From: Candidatus Aminicenantes bacterium
GTDB taxonomy: Bacteria; Acidobacteriota; Aminicenantia; Aminicenantales; UBA4085
DNA length: 41,533 bases
Direction of reading: 5' to 3'
Assembly (NCBI GenBank): GCA_026393855.1
Contig: JAPKZJ010000037.1
Location: 1-41,533, forward strand
Below, piece after piece: positions 1 to 7,628 of the stretch (position 1 is the first letter of the stretch; each line of letters starts with the position of its first letter). A program made the translations under genes and the position numbers. The notes under the pieces are model-generated. The model was given only the letters and a program-made list of their open reading frames with translations. It was not told the origin of the DNA and searched no databases.

Positions 1-207
1 CCCGACCGCCTGGCCGCCCTTGAAGGCCAGGAGCATGATCACGTCGCAGTAGCCGAAAGCCTTGTTTTTCTTGGGATTGAAGTATTTCCGGTCGTCCATC
101 AGAACGGGATGGACCCAATAGGGCCGTCCGGCGTTGAGCTTTTCGGGCAGGTAGAGGAACGTCTTGAAATCCTTTTTCGAGGCGACTTCCCGGATTTCGA
201 TGCTCAT
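1..207 (-). CDS. GNAT-like N-acetyltransferase family protein, N-terminal part only
   Basis: The minus strand reads an open frame from an ATG at 205-207 to the window edge, so the C-terminal part is missing. The 69 visible residues begin MSIEIREVASKKD and contain the patches YWVHPVLMDD and FNPKKNKAFGYCD. These resemble the N-terminus of a family often annotated as GNAT-type or hypothetical proteins, in which a 'PxWVPP...D....(F)NPKKNPAFE' stretch precedes the acetyltransferase fold. A GGAAGGAG ribosome-binding site lies a few bases before the ATG and fixes the start. No substrate can be given. The catalytic part lies outside the window, so the acetyltransferase label rests on family resemblance only. 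Confidence 0.6.
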   Translation of the reverse strand, partial: MSIEIREVASKKDFKTFLYLPEKLNAGRPYWVHPVLMDDRKYFNPKKNKAFGYCDVIMLLAFKGGQAVG

Positions 208-288
208 TCGCGCTCCTTCCGTCAGAAGTTGCCCCTTTTATCCTCTTTTTCACCGGTTTTGTCAAAATACCTACTTCTGTTTATCAGG

Positions 289-462
289 TTCTTGCCCAAT
301 CCCGAGGAGGGTGGTTCGGAGTGCCGTCCCGGCAATACTTTGATAGCCCTCGCCAGGATAATTGCTTCAACAATCCTCGCGAGGACGGCTTCGGCGTCTT
401 CTCGCAATTTCGCCGTTGGCCGACACCCCGAACCACCCTGATTTCCCCGGGCTTGGGCGAAG
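289..462. repeat. Palindromic repeat family 1, copy A (about 174 bp)
   Basis: The two ends are inverted copies. The left end carries GGGTGGTTCGGAGTG (near 309-323) and the right end CACCCCGAACCACCCT (424-439). An outer pair, CTTGCCCAAT (291-300) and GCTTGGGCGAAG (451-462), extends the match. The 30 bases at 408-437 match the reverse complement of 20385-20414 at about 27 of 30 positions, so this copy is homologous to the element at 20365-20795. The motif ATTGCTTCAAC (361-371) recurs in the element at 12680-12991. No open frame of a transposase is present. It is best read as a non-autonomous palindromic element. Confidence 0.75.
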
Positions 463-509
463 ATTAAAAGAAAGTGGCGGTATCGAGCATTCCGAGAAGC
501 TCTTTCTCT

Positions 510-732
510 GGGGCGAGGGGTGTGAGGGTGAGCGCCGATGCGGAAAATTCGTTGCGTGTTCTCGTTTTTCGAGGGGATTCGGCCCGAAAAGAGGCCGAAC
601 GGCGAGGATGTCTGAGTGGGCCGTACAAAGACCGTAAAATCGATGCGGGACGCGAGTTCCGAGCCGCCGAGAAAAACGAGACGCCACGACGCAAAAATTT
701 CCGCCAGAGCGAACCCCACACCCCGAGCCCCC
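510..732 (+). repeat. Structured palindromic repeat family 2, copy 1 (candidate structured RNA)
   Basis: This 223-nt stretch folds end to end. GGGGC (510-514) pairs with GCCCC (727-731), GGGGTGTG (517-524) with CACACCCC (717-724), and the region around 539-570 pairs with 668-704. An internal hairpin TTCGGCC (578-584)/GGCCGAA (593-599) sits near the middle. A second copy at 27927-28146 has the same layout but different stem sequences that still pair. Both copies have the same orientation. Where pairs differ, several are G-U on the plus strand and would be A-C on the minus strand, which favours a plus-strand RNA. The hydrogenase promoter follows 60 bp downstream. Function is unknown. Confidence 0.75.
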
Positions 733-791
733 TCTTGAGTAAATGTCTGTGAAAATATTGAGGATAAGCGGTGAAAAGCCTGTGAAAACCC

Positions 792-821
792 TTGACAAAA
801 TCCGGGCCGAAAAAGTATATT
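792..821 (+). promoter_or_regulatory. Sigma70-type promoter of the hydrogenase operon
   Basis: A perfect -35 hexamer TTGACA (792-797) is followed after 18 bases by TATATT (816-821). The first ATG of the operon is at 834, so the predicted transcript start (about 828) leaves a leader of only a few bases and no Shine-Dalgarno site. This placement supports 834 rather than 944 as the original start of the first gene. Confidence 0.7.
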
Positions 822-833
822 GACCATCCTCCA

Positions 834-2233
834 ATGAACATTGAGACAATCACCCTGCTCACGGTCTTTGTCCCGATCATTGGCTCGTTGACGATCCCGC
901 GGCGTGGTCCGTCCTTTTAGGCGGCGCCACGGCGTTCCTGCCGATGCTCCTGATCAAGACCGCGCTCGGCGGCGGCGAGACCATCGTCCGGAAGGAGTTC
1001 GTTCTCGGGCTGGACTTCATCCTGGTGATCGACCCCCTGTCGATCTTCATGTCCATCGTCTCCTCGTTCATCGGCTTTCTGATCATCGTGTACTCCCTGG
1101 GGTACATCCGGCACGAGGAGAACCAGAACGAATACTTCCTGATGGTCCTGCTCTTCATCGGGTCGATGATGGGGCTGGTGTACTCGGGCAATCTGATCTT
1201 CCTGTACTTGTTCTGGGAGATCATCGCCGTCTGCTGCTGGCGGCTGATCGGTTTCTACCGATTGAAGGAGCACGTCAGGAAGGCCGATAAAGCCTTCCTG
1301 ATCACCTTCTTCGGCGCCGTGGTCATGCTGCTGGGCTTCATCCAGATTTACGGCCAGACCGGCACCTTCGATCTGACGGCCATGCGGGGGGCCATCATCC
1401 CGGGGAGCGCGGTCCTGCTGATCCTGTTCGGGCTGTTCTCCAAGTCGGCCACCGTGCCGCTCCACTCCTGGCTGCCCGATGCCGGCGTCGCCCCGACTAC
1501 GGTCACGGCCCTGCTCCATGCCGCCGTGCTGGTCAAGATCGGCGTCTACGCCTTCGCCCGGTTGTTCCTGTACGGCTTCCGCTTGCCCGGCTCCTGGCCC
1601 GAAGCCCTGCCGATCATCGTCGTCGTCTCCAGCCTGATCGCGGCCGGCGCGGCCACCGTCGAGACCGACATCAAGCGCATCCTGGCCTACTCCACGGTCT
1701 CCCAGATCGGCTATATCTTCCTGGGCTTCTCCGTAGCCAACACGATCGGGGTCAACGGCTCGCTGCTGTTCATCCTGATGCACGGCCTGGCCAAGGCCGG
1801 GCTCTTCCTCTGCGCCGGGATTGTGATCCACGCCACCCACAAGCGTGACATCCGCGAGATGGGCGGCCTCATCAAGACCATGCCGGTCACGGCGGCGGCC
1901 TTCCTGCTCTGCTCCTTCTCCGTCATCGGCATCCCGCCGTTCGGCGGCTTCTTCTCCAAGTTCATGGTCATCATGGGCACCGTCAAGGCCGGTATGATCC
2001 CGGTCGCCGCGATCGCCCTCTTCACCGCCGTTCTGACCATGTACTACCTCCTGCGGACCTTCGCCCTGATCTTCATGGGCGAAGCCAAGGTCGCGGCCCC
2101 CGAGAAGACCTTCTCCATGGTCTTCGTGGTCGGGCTCCTGGCCGTCCTGTCGCTCGTCTCCGGCCTGCTCATATCCTGGCCGGCCAAGCTGACGACGGCC
2201 GCGACCACCCATATCAGCTGGTGGCTGCGATGA
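834..2233 (+). CDS. Antiporter-like membrane subunit of the hydrogenase complex (NuoM/NuoN/MnhD type), frameshifted near its N-terminus
   Basis: This is a polytopic subunit of the proton-conducting antiporter family (NuoL/M/N, Mrp). The intact frame from ATG 944 gives 429 residues with the typical core: a membrane Glu in LFWEI, FSKSATVPLHSWLPDA, and a Lys-containing helix near ETDIKRILAYSTVSQIGY. An ATG at 834, just behind a strong promoter, encodes a plausible first membrane helix (MNIETITLLTVFVPIIG) but stops at 918-920. The frame used from 944 continues upstream as hydrophobic coding-like sequence (AAWSVLLGGATAFLP) with no start codon or ribosome-binding site. A net shift near 885-900 therefore seems to have split one gene. 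It may be a real mutation or an assembly error. The stop overlaps the next start (ATGA). Confidence 0.7.
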
Positions 2234-4101
2234 ACCCCACAATGCTTTTCTGGACCATCCTCGTGCCGGCCCTGGCCGCCGTCCTGCTGGCCCTCATCCC
2301 TTCGCGGGTCAAGGTTCTGCGGGAGCTCCTGGCCCTGGCCGCCTCGGCCGCCTCGCTTGTCTTTGCCATCCAGCTCTTCGGCCAGAAGACGCTCGAATGG
2401 CGCCCCGGCTGGCTGGGCGACGGCATCGCCTTTGAGCTGCGGCTGTTCCACTTCTCCTCGTTCATCCTGCTCGGCCTGGCCGGTTTCCTCGTCCTGATCG
2501 TCGTCTACTCGACGGCCAAGATGAAGGCTCACCCGCAGGTCCGGCTCTACTACGCCCTGGTCCTCCTGTCGGCCGCCCTGGCCAACGGGGCCGTCCTATC
2601 CGACAACTTTGTCCCCCTGGTCTTCTTCTGGGAAGGCCTGCTGGTGACCCTCTACGGCCTGATCGCCATCGGCGGCAAAGATGCCCATCGGACCGCCATG
2701 AAGGCCTTCATCATCAGCGGCTTTTGCGACTTCTGCCTGATCATGGGCATCGGCATTCTGTGGGCCAAGACGGGGACGCTGACGATCTCCCAGATCTCGG
2801 TCCATCCGACCGGCGTCTACGCCGCCGCCTTCATCCTGATGATGATCGGCGCCGCCGGCAAAGCCGGGGTCATGCCTTTTCACACCTGGATCCCCGACGC
2901 CGCCATCGACGCCCCGGTGACCTTCATGGCCTTCATGCCGGCGGCCTTCGAGAAGCTGCTGGGGATCTACCTGCTGGCCCGGCTGACCCTGGACGTGTTC
3001 AAGATCGAGAAGGGCGGCGCCATGTCCCTGCTGATGATGACGGTCGGCGCGGCGACCATCGTCCTGGCCGTCATGATGGCCCTCATCCAGAAGGACTTCA
3101 AGCGGCTGCTGTCCTACCACGCCGTCAGCCAGGTCGGCTACATGATCCTGGGCCTCGGCACGGGGGTCGCGGTCGGGATCGCCGGCGGCCTCTTTCATAT
3201 GATCAACCACGCCATGTACAAGTGCGGCCTGTTCCTCAGCGCCGGCTCGGTCGAACATCGCTGCGGGACGACCGAGATGAAGAAGCTCGGCGGGCTGGCC
3301 AAGGCCATGCCGCTGACCGCGGCCGGGTTCACCGTCTGCGCCCTGGCCATCTCCGGCGTCTGGCCGCTCAACGGCTTCGTCTCCAAGGAGATGGTCTTCC
3401 ACGGCGCCCTGGAGACAGGCTACACCGTGTTCGCCGTCGCCGCCTGGCTGGGGGCGATCTTCACCTTCGCCTCGTTCCTCAAAGCCGGGCACTCGGTGTT
3501 CTTCGGCAAGCCGAGCGAAGAGCGGCCGGTAGCGAAAATCAAGGAAAGCCCGATCGCCATCGTCCTGCCGATCCTCATCCTGGCCCTGCTCTGCATCACC
3601 TTCGGCGTCTTCAACAAGCTGCCCTTAAATACGTTCATCGGCCCGATCCTCGACGGCCACGTCGAGGCGGGCGAGTCCGTCGACTTCACCTCGCACGCCC
3701 TGGACGTTTTCACCCCGGTGGCCGGGATCTCCATGGGCTGCCTGCTGCTGGCCTTCCTGCTCCACGCCTACGGCTGGAAGAAGGGCGGCAAAAAACCCTA
3801 CCTGGCCTCGGAACCGATCCACAAGGCGCCCGTTCTCAAGACCATCTACGCCTGGGCCGAAAATCGCGTCTTCGACCTCTACGAGCAAGGCGTCGTCTTC
3901 CTGCGCGGCTTGTCGCTCGTCCTATTCCGGGGCATCGACCGGCCCATCGACTTCGTCTACGAGAAGGCCGTCACCTCGGTCGGCGGAGCGATGAGCGGAC
4001 TGCTCAGCAAGGCCCACAACGGACGCTATGCCACCTATCTGGCCTGGTGCCTGGGCGGCCTCCTGGTCCTGGCCGCGGTCATCAGTGTTCTGGTCTCGTA
4101 A
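2230..4101 (+). CDS. NuoL-like antiporter subunit of the membrane-bound hydrogenase
   Basis: This 623-residue membrane protein is close in length to NuoL of complex I. It carries the antiporter core (AGKAGVMPFHTWIPDA, then a Lys helix around QKDFKRLLSYHAVSQVGY) and a membrane Glu in FFWEGLL. After the core there is a long C-terminal part with a charged, probably amphipathic stretch (YAWAENRVFDLYEQG) and a last membrane helix. This matches the NuoL-type lateral extension. The ATG at 2230 overlaps the preceding stop (ATGA), which points to translational coupling; a GTG at 2221 in frame is less likely. The role inferred is H+ or Na+ translocation driven by electron flow to the NiFe centre. NuoL assignment is by length and tail; antiporter family membership is firm. 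Confidence 0.85.
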   Translation: MNPTMLFWTILVPALAAVLLALIPSRVKVLRELLALAASAASLVFAIQLFGQKTLEWRPGWLGDGIAFELRLFHFSSFILLGLAGFLVLIVVYSTAKMKAHPQVRLYYALVLLSAALANGAVLSDNFVPLVFFWEGLLVTLYGLIAIGGKDAHRTAMKAFIISGFCDFCLIMGIGILWAKTGTLTISQISVHPTGVYAAAFILMMIGAAGKAGVMPFHTWIPDAAIDAPVTFMAFMPAAFEKLLGIYLLARLTLDVFKIEKGGAMSLLMMTVGAATIVLAVMMALIQKDFKRLLSYHAVSQVGYMILGLGTGVAVGIAGGLFHMINHAMYKCGLFLSAGSVEHRCGTTEMKKLGGLAKAMPLTAAGFTVCALAISGVWPLNGFVSKEMVFHGALETGYTVFAVAAWLGAIFTFASFLKAGHSVFFGKPSEERPVAKIKESPIAIVLPILILALLCITFGVFNKLPLNTFIGPILDGHVEAGESVDFTSHALDVFTPVAGISMGCLLLAFLLHAYGWKKGGKKPYLASEPIHKAPVLKTIYAWAENRVFDLYEQGVVFLRGLSLVLFRGIDRPIDFVYEKAVTSVGGAMSGLLSKAHNGRYATYLAWCLGGLLVLAAVISVLVS

Positions 4102-4128
4102 CGACTTGACGGAGAGAGAGGAGGACCT

Positions 4129-5589
4129 TTGATTTTCCTTTATATCGGTTTGCCCCTCATCGTCGCCGCGGTTCTGCCGCTCGTCGGGAAGGTCTCCAAG
4201 AAGGTCCTGCCCGACGTGCTGGCCAACGGCGTCTTCCTCTTCCTGTTCGCCTACGCCGTGACGGGCGCCCGCCCGCTTCTCGCCGGCGGGGCGCTCCGCC
4301 AGACCTTCACTTGGTTCGGCGAGCCGCTGGGCATCCAGATCGCCGTCGACGGCTTCAGCCTCTTTTTGCTGACCGTGATCGCCCTCGTCAGCGCCTGCGT
4401 CGGCCTCTATTCGATCAGCTACATGGAGCACTACGGTTCCAAGGCCAACTACTACGCCCTGCTCCTGATGATGATCGTCGGGATGAACGGACTGGTTCTA
4501 GTGACCGACCTCTTCCAGATCTACATCTTCATGGAGGTCGCCGCGGTGGCTTCCTACGCGCTGGTGGCCTTCGGCCGCGAGCACGCCGAGCTCGAGGCGG
4601 CCTTCAAGTACCTGATGCTCTCGGTCGTCGCCTCGGCCGCGGTCCTGTTGGCCATCGCCCTCCTGTTCGGGCTGACCGGCAGCTTGAGCTTCGCCGCCGT
4701 CGGCGAGGGCCTGCGCCGGCTGGACGATAAAATCGCGGCCGGGATCGCCTCGGCCCTGTTCCTGCTGGGCTTCGGGCTCAAGGCCGCCCTGGTTCCGTTC
4801 CACGCCTGGCTGCCGGACGCCCACCCTTCGGCCCCGGCCCCGATCTCGGCCATCCTGTCGGGCCTGCTGATCAAGGTCTCGGGCGTGTACGCCATGACCC
4901 GCGTCTTCTTCCACGTCTTCGGCCTGACCCCGGCCCTGAGCGAGGTTTTGATGTGGCTGGGCGCGGTTTCGATCGTCGTCGCCGCCTTGCTGGCCCTGGC
5001 CCAAAAAGACATGAAGCGGATGCTGGCCTACTCCTCGATCAGCCAGGTCGGCTATGTCGTCCTGGGCCTCGGCATCGGCACGCCGCTGGGCATCGCCGGC
5101 GGCCTGTTCCACCTGCTCAACCACGCCGTGGCCAAGAGCCTGCTGTTCCTGAACAGCGGCTCGGTCCAGCAGGCCACCGGCACCCGCGACCTGGATGAGA
5201 TGGGCGGCCTGGCCAAGCGCATGCCGATCACGGCGACGACCAACCTGATCGGCTCGCTGTCGATCTCCGGCGTGCCGCCGCTGGGCGGATTCTGGAGCAA
5301 GCTGCTGATCATCATGGCCCTCGTCCAGGCCCGCCAGCCGGCCCTGGCCGTCATCGCCGTCCTGGCCAGCGTCCTGACCCTGTGGTACTACCTGATCATC
5401 CAGCGCAAAGCCTTCTTCGGCAAGCTCAACGCGCGCTGGGCGGAGGTCAAGGAAGCGCCCTTCTGGATGTCGGCGGCCACCGTTATTTTGGCCGTCCTCT
5501 GCCTGGCGTTGGGCCTCTTCTTCTCCTCGGTCGTCTCGACCTGGATCCAGCCCGCCGCCGACGGGCTGGCCAAGGGAATGGGGATGTAA
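4129..5589 (+). CDS. NuoM/NuoN-like antiporter subunit of the membrane-bound hydrogenase
   Basis: This is the third antiporter-like subunit: 486 residues, the usual length of NuoM/NuoN/MnhD proteins. Visible signatures are the membrane Glu in YIFMEVAAVASYALVAFG, LKAALVPFHAWLPDAHPSAP with its conserved Lys and His, and AQKDMKRMLAYSSISQVGY with the second Lys helix. The start codon is TTG at 4129, chosen because a strong GAGAGGAGG site ends a few bases before it and the protein then begins directly with a membrane helix (IFLYIGLPLIVAAVLP). Together with the two preceding genes it gives this hydrogenase as many antiporter modules as respiratory complex I. Confidence 0.88.
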   Translation: MIFLYIGLPLIVAAVLPLVGKVSKKVLPDVLANGVFLFLFAYAVTGARPLLAGGALRQTFTWFGEPLGIQIAVDGFSLFLLTVIALVSACVGLYSISYMEHYGSKANYYALLLMMIVGMNGLVLVTDLFQIYIFMEVAAVASYALVAFGREHAELEAAFKYLMLSVVASAAVLLAIALLFGLTGSLSFAAVGEGLRRLDDKIAAGIASALFLLGFGLKAALVPFHAWLPDAHPSAPAPISAILSGLLIKVSGVYAMTRVFFHVFGLTPALSEVLMWLGAVSIVVAALLALAQKDMKRMLAYSSISQVGYVVLGLGIGTPLGIAGGLFHLLNHAVAKSLLFLNSGSVQQATGTRDLDEMGGLAKRMPITATTNLIGSLSISGVPPLGGFWSKLLIIMALVQARQPALAVIAVLASVLTLWYYLIIQRKAFFGKLNARWAEVKEAPFWMSAATVILAVLCLALGLFFSSVVSTWIQPAADGLAKGMGM

Positions 5590-5591
5590 CC

Positions 5592-6074
5592 ATGGCACTC
5601 GATATCGCCCTTCTCGTCGGGCTGGTTCTGGCCGCCGCCCTGGCCATCCTGGCCAAGGACCTGATCAAGGCGGCCGTCGCCCTGGCCGTGTCCAGCCTCC
5701 TGCTGGGCATCGTCTTTTTCCGGATGAGCGCCCCCTTCGCCGGCGTCTTCGAGATCTCGGTCGTGGCCGGGCTGATCACCGTGCTCTTTATCCTGACCAT
5801 CGCCCTGACCAAGACCGACGGCGAAGTCCAGGAGTCCCGCACGGCCCTGTGGATCTTCCCGATCTTCTTCATCGTCTTCATCGCCGTCGACGCCCTGGTC
5901 ATGAAGGGGCTGACGGCCAAGATCGCGACCCTGCCGGCGGGGCCCGAGTCGGGCGCCTTCGGCGACGTCCTCTGGAAGCAGCGGACGTTCGACCTGGTCG
6001 GCCAGCTGGCGGTCATCCTGTCCGGCGTCTTCGCCGTCCTGGCCCTGTTCCGAAAGAGGGACAAAGATGAATAG
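5592..6074 (+). CDS. NuoJ-like membrane subunit
   Basis: This 160-residue protein has about five hydrophobic segments and resembles NuoJ of complex I and the MbhD/MbhE pair of archaeal hydrogenases. The segment FEISVVAGLITVLFILTIAL corresponds to the conserved NuoJ third helix ('E...VGAIMVLFLFVIML'). The ATG at 5592 follows the previous stop after two bases. The last eight bases overlap the NuoK-like gene. NuoJ sits beside NuoA, NuoK and NuoH in complex I and helps pass conformational and charge changes along the membrane arm; the same role is inferred here. Confidence 0.8.
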   Translation: MALDIALLVGLVLAAALAILAKDLIKAAVALAVSSLLLGIVFFRMSAPFAGVFEISVVAGLITVLFILTIALTKTDGEVQESRTALWIFPIFFIVFIAVDALVMKGLTAKIATLPAGPESGAFGDVLWKQRTFDLVGQLAVILSGVFAVLALFRKRDKDE

Positions 6075-6375
6075 TCATTGGCTTCTGTATCTGTTCTTCG
6101 CCGCAGGCCTGGTCGGCATCGGCCTTTACGCCCTGCTGACGATGCGCAACTTGATCAAGCTGTTCATCGGCATCGAAGTCATCGGCAAGGGCGTCAGCCT
6201 GGCCCTTCTGGCCACCGGGTTCGCCAAGGGCAACATCCTGCTGGCCCAGAGCCTGGTCATCACCTTCATCGTGGTCGAGGTCTGCTTGGTGGCGACGGCC
6301 CTGGCCCTGATCGTTAACATCAACCGGCACACCAAGAGCCTGGATGTCCGCAAGCTGACCCAGCTCAAAGGATAA
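6067..6375 (+). CDS. NuoK/MnhC-like membrane subunit
   Basis: The 102 residues fit the usual NuoK length and its three-helix plan. Both membrane glutamates expected in NuoK are present: one in LFIGIEVIGKGVSLALL (matching Glu36 of E. coli NuoK) and one in ITFIVVEVCLVATALALIV (matching Glu72). They are part of the charged half-channel next to the antiporter modules, so the proton or ion path at this position looks intact. The start overlaps the NuoJ-like stop by eight bases, as is usual for nuoJ-nuoK pairs. Confidence 0.85.
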   Translation: MNSHWLLYLFFAAGLVGIGLYALLTMRNLIKLFIGIEVIGKGVSLALLATGFAKGNILLAQSLVITFIVVEVCLVATALALIVNINRHTKSLDVRKLTQLKG

Positions 6376-6379
6376 CGCC

Positions 6380-6712
6380 ATGAACGGCATCGACATTCTG
6401 CTTTCCCCGCCCGTCGCCTTCGTCCTTTTCCTGGCGGCGGCCCTCCTTCTTTACCGGCTCGGCCGCCGCATGGCGCCCAAGATGAACAAGGTCGGCGGCA
6501 AGCTCACCAGCTACGCCTGTGGCGAGGACATGCCCGGGACCAAGATCCAGTTCGGCTACCGGACGTTCTTCTTCGTCGCCCTGTTCTTCACCATCATGCA
6601 CGTGGCGGCTCTTGTCCTGGCCACCGTCCCGTCCGGCAAGATCGTCCTCTTCGCGGCCCTCTACCTGGCCGTGATCTTCCTGTCCATCATGGCCCTCGTG
6701 ACCCGGGACTGA
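6380..6712 (+). CDS. NuoA-like membrane subunit
   Basis: The 110-residue product has three hydrophobic segments, with a connecting loop TSYACGEDMPGTKIQFGYR that matches the NuoA loop pattern 'YECGxxPxG...(R)F..R'. NuoA belongs to the NuoA/J/H junction that links the quinone site to the membrane arm in complex I. Most group 4 hydrogenases I know of (Ech, Hyc, Hyf) have no NuoA, so its presence here is notable. The acidic residues of the second NuoA helix (the 'FDVE' region) are replaced by FTIMHVAALV, so the charge pattern of true complex I is not kept. It lies four bases after the NuoK-like stop. Confidence 0.75.
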   Translation: MNGIDILLSPPVAFVLFLAAALLLYRLGRRMAPKMNKVGGKLTSYACGEDMPGTKIQFGYRTFFFVALFFTIMHVAALVLATVPSGKIVLFAALYLAVIFLSIMALVTRD

Positions 6713-6724
6713 CAAGGAGCCGCC

Positions 6725-7144
6725 ATGCTGAAGAAACTGACCCGCTGGTCCAGGATCAAATCGCCCTGGATCCTGCACCTGAACTCCGGCGCCTGCAACG
6801 CCTGCGACATCGAGGTCGTGGCCGCACTGACGCCGCGCTTCGACGTCGAGCGCTTCGGGGTCCTGCTCAAGGCCACTCCGCGGCACGCCGACGTCATCAT
6901 CGCCACCGGTCCCGTCACCCGCCAGCTCAAGGACCGGATCATCCGCATCTACGAGCAGACCCCGGACCCCAAATTCGTCGTCGCCGTGGGCGCCTGCGCC
7001 ATGTCCGGCTGCGTCTACCGCGGCGCCTACAACATCATGGGCGGCCTGGACCAGGTCATCCCGGTGGACGTCTACGTCCCCGGATGCCCGGCCCGGCCCG
7101 ACGCCATCCTGGACGGCGTCGTCAAGCTCCTGGGAAAACTGTGA
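6725..7144 (+). CDS. [NiFe]-hydrogenase small subunit, NuoB/EchC/MbhJ type
   Basis: This 139-residue protein would carry the [4Fe-4S] cluster nearest to the active site. The ligand set is C24 and C27 (SGACNACDIE), C91 (GACAMSGC) and C121 (VPGCPARPD). The first pair is spaced CxxC, as in group 4 hydrogenases, rather than the adjacent CC of complex I NuoB. It is short, with no N-terminal extension or export signal, so the subunit faces the cytoplasm. GAC and GCP motifs are intact. The start follows a GGAG-like site (ACAAGGAGCC). It forms the catalytic core with the C-, D- and I-type subunits encoded downstream. Confidence 0.9.
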   Translation: MLKKLTRWSRIKSPWILHLNSGACNACDIEVVAALTPRFDVERFGVLLKATPRHADVIIATGPVTRQLKDRIIRIYEQTPDPKFVVAVGACAMSGCVYRGAYNIMGGLDQVIPVDVYVPGCPARPDAILDGVVKLLGKL

Positions 7145-7154
7145 GGAGGCCCGC

Positions 7155-7628
7155 ATGACCGACGCCGAAAAGATCGATAAAGCCAAGGCCCTCCTGGGCG
7201 CCCGCCTGATCGAGAGCGCCAACCCGGCGCCCCACCGGGTCTTCCTGACCGTCGCCCCGGGCGATTTGCGCGCCTCTATCGAGGCCCTCAAGACCGGGCT
7301 CGACCAGTGGTACCTGTCCACCATCAGCGGGGTCGACAAGGGCGACGTCTACGAGATCCTTTACCACTTCGGCGACACGGCCGGCTCGATCACCGTCCGG
7401 ACCGCCATCCCCAAGGCCGAGCCGCACCTCCCGTCGATCTGTATCGTCATCCCCGGCGCCATCCTTTACGAGCGCGAACTGCAGGACATGTTCGGGATCG
7501 TCGTCGACGACATCCCGGACCCCCGCAACCTGCTCATGCCCGACGGCTGGCCGGAGAACAACTTCCCGCTGCGGAAGGACTGGAAATTCGAGCGGCCGAA
7601 GGAAATCATCCCCGGAGGCAAGGCATGA
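7155..7628 (+). CDS. NuoC-like subunit (30-kDa type)
   Basis: The 157-residue protein contains the NuoC family signature YERELQDMFGI, followed by PDPRNLLMPDGW, matching the complex I 30-kDa subunit pattern 'EREvyDlfGI.f..hpdlrRillpd.w'. It is a soluble peripheral-arm protein that packs against the large subunit. A GGAGG site precedes the ATG. Its stop overlaps the next start (ATGA). NuoC and NuoD are separate genes here, unlike HycE and HyfG, where the two domains are fused. Confidence 0.88.
   Translation: MTDAEKIDKAKALLGARLIESANPAPHRVFLTVAPGDLRASIEALKTGLDQWYLSTISGVDKGDVYEILYHFGDTAGSITVRTAIPKAEPHLPSICIVIPGAILYERELQDMFGIVVDDIPDPRNLLMPDGWPENNFPLRKDWKFERPKEIIPGGKA

Larger units (their letters stand above)
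208..833. other. Intergenic region with two palindromic elements and a promoter
   Basis: I see no convincing gene in this 626-bp gap between the divergent GNAT-like gene and the hydrogenase operon. Several open frames exist on both strands, but they all lie across inverted-repeat sequence and look like by-products of it. The gap holds a terminal-inverted-repeat element (289-462), a long structured palindrome (510-732) and a sigma70-type promoter (792-821). Bases 208-288 contain the upstream region of the GNAT-like gene. Confidence 0.7.

Noticed and set aside
222-880. Overlapping minus-strand frames of 138-201 codons upstream of the hydrogenase operon
   Set aside because: They cover both palindromic elements and the promoter, and their products resemble no protein. 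The palindromes create open frames on both strands.
917-2242. Long minus-strand frame opposite the first hydrogenase subunit
   Set aside because: It is a shadow of the plus-strand gene: Asp/Gln/Gly/His-rich, low-complexity, no family resemblance, and no ribosome-binding site. The same holds for 2596-3492, 4498-5598 and similar frames.
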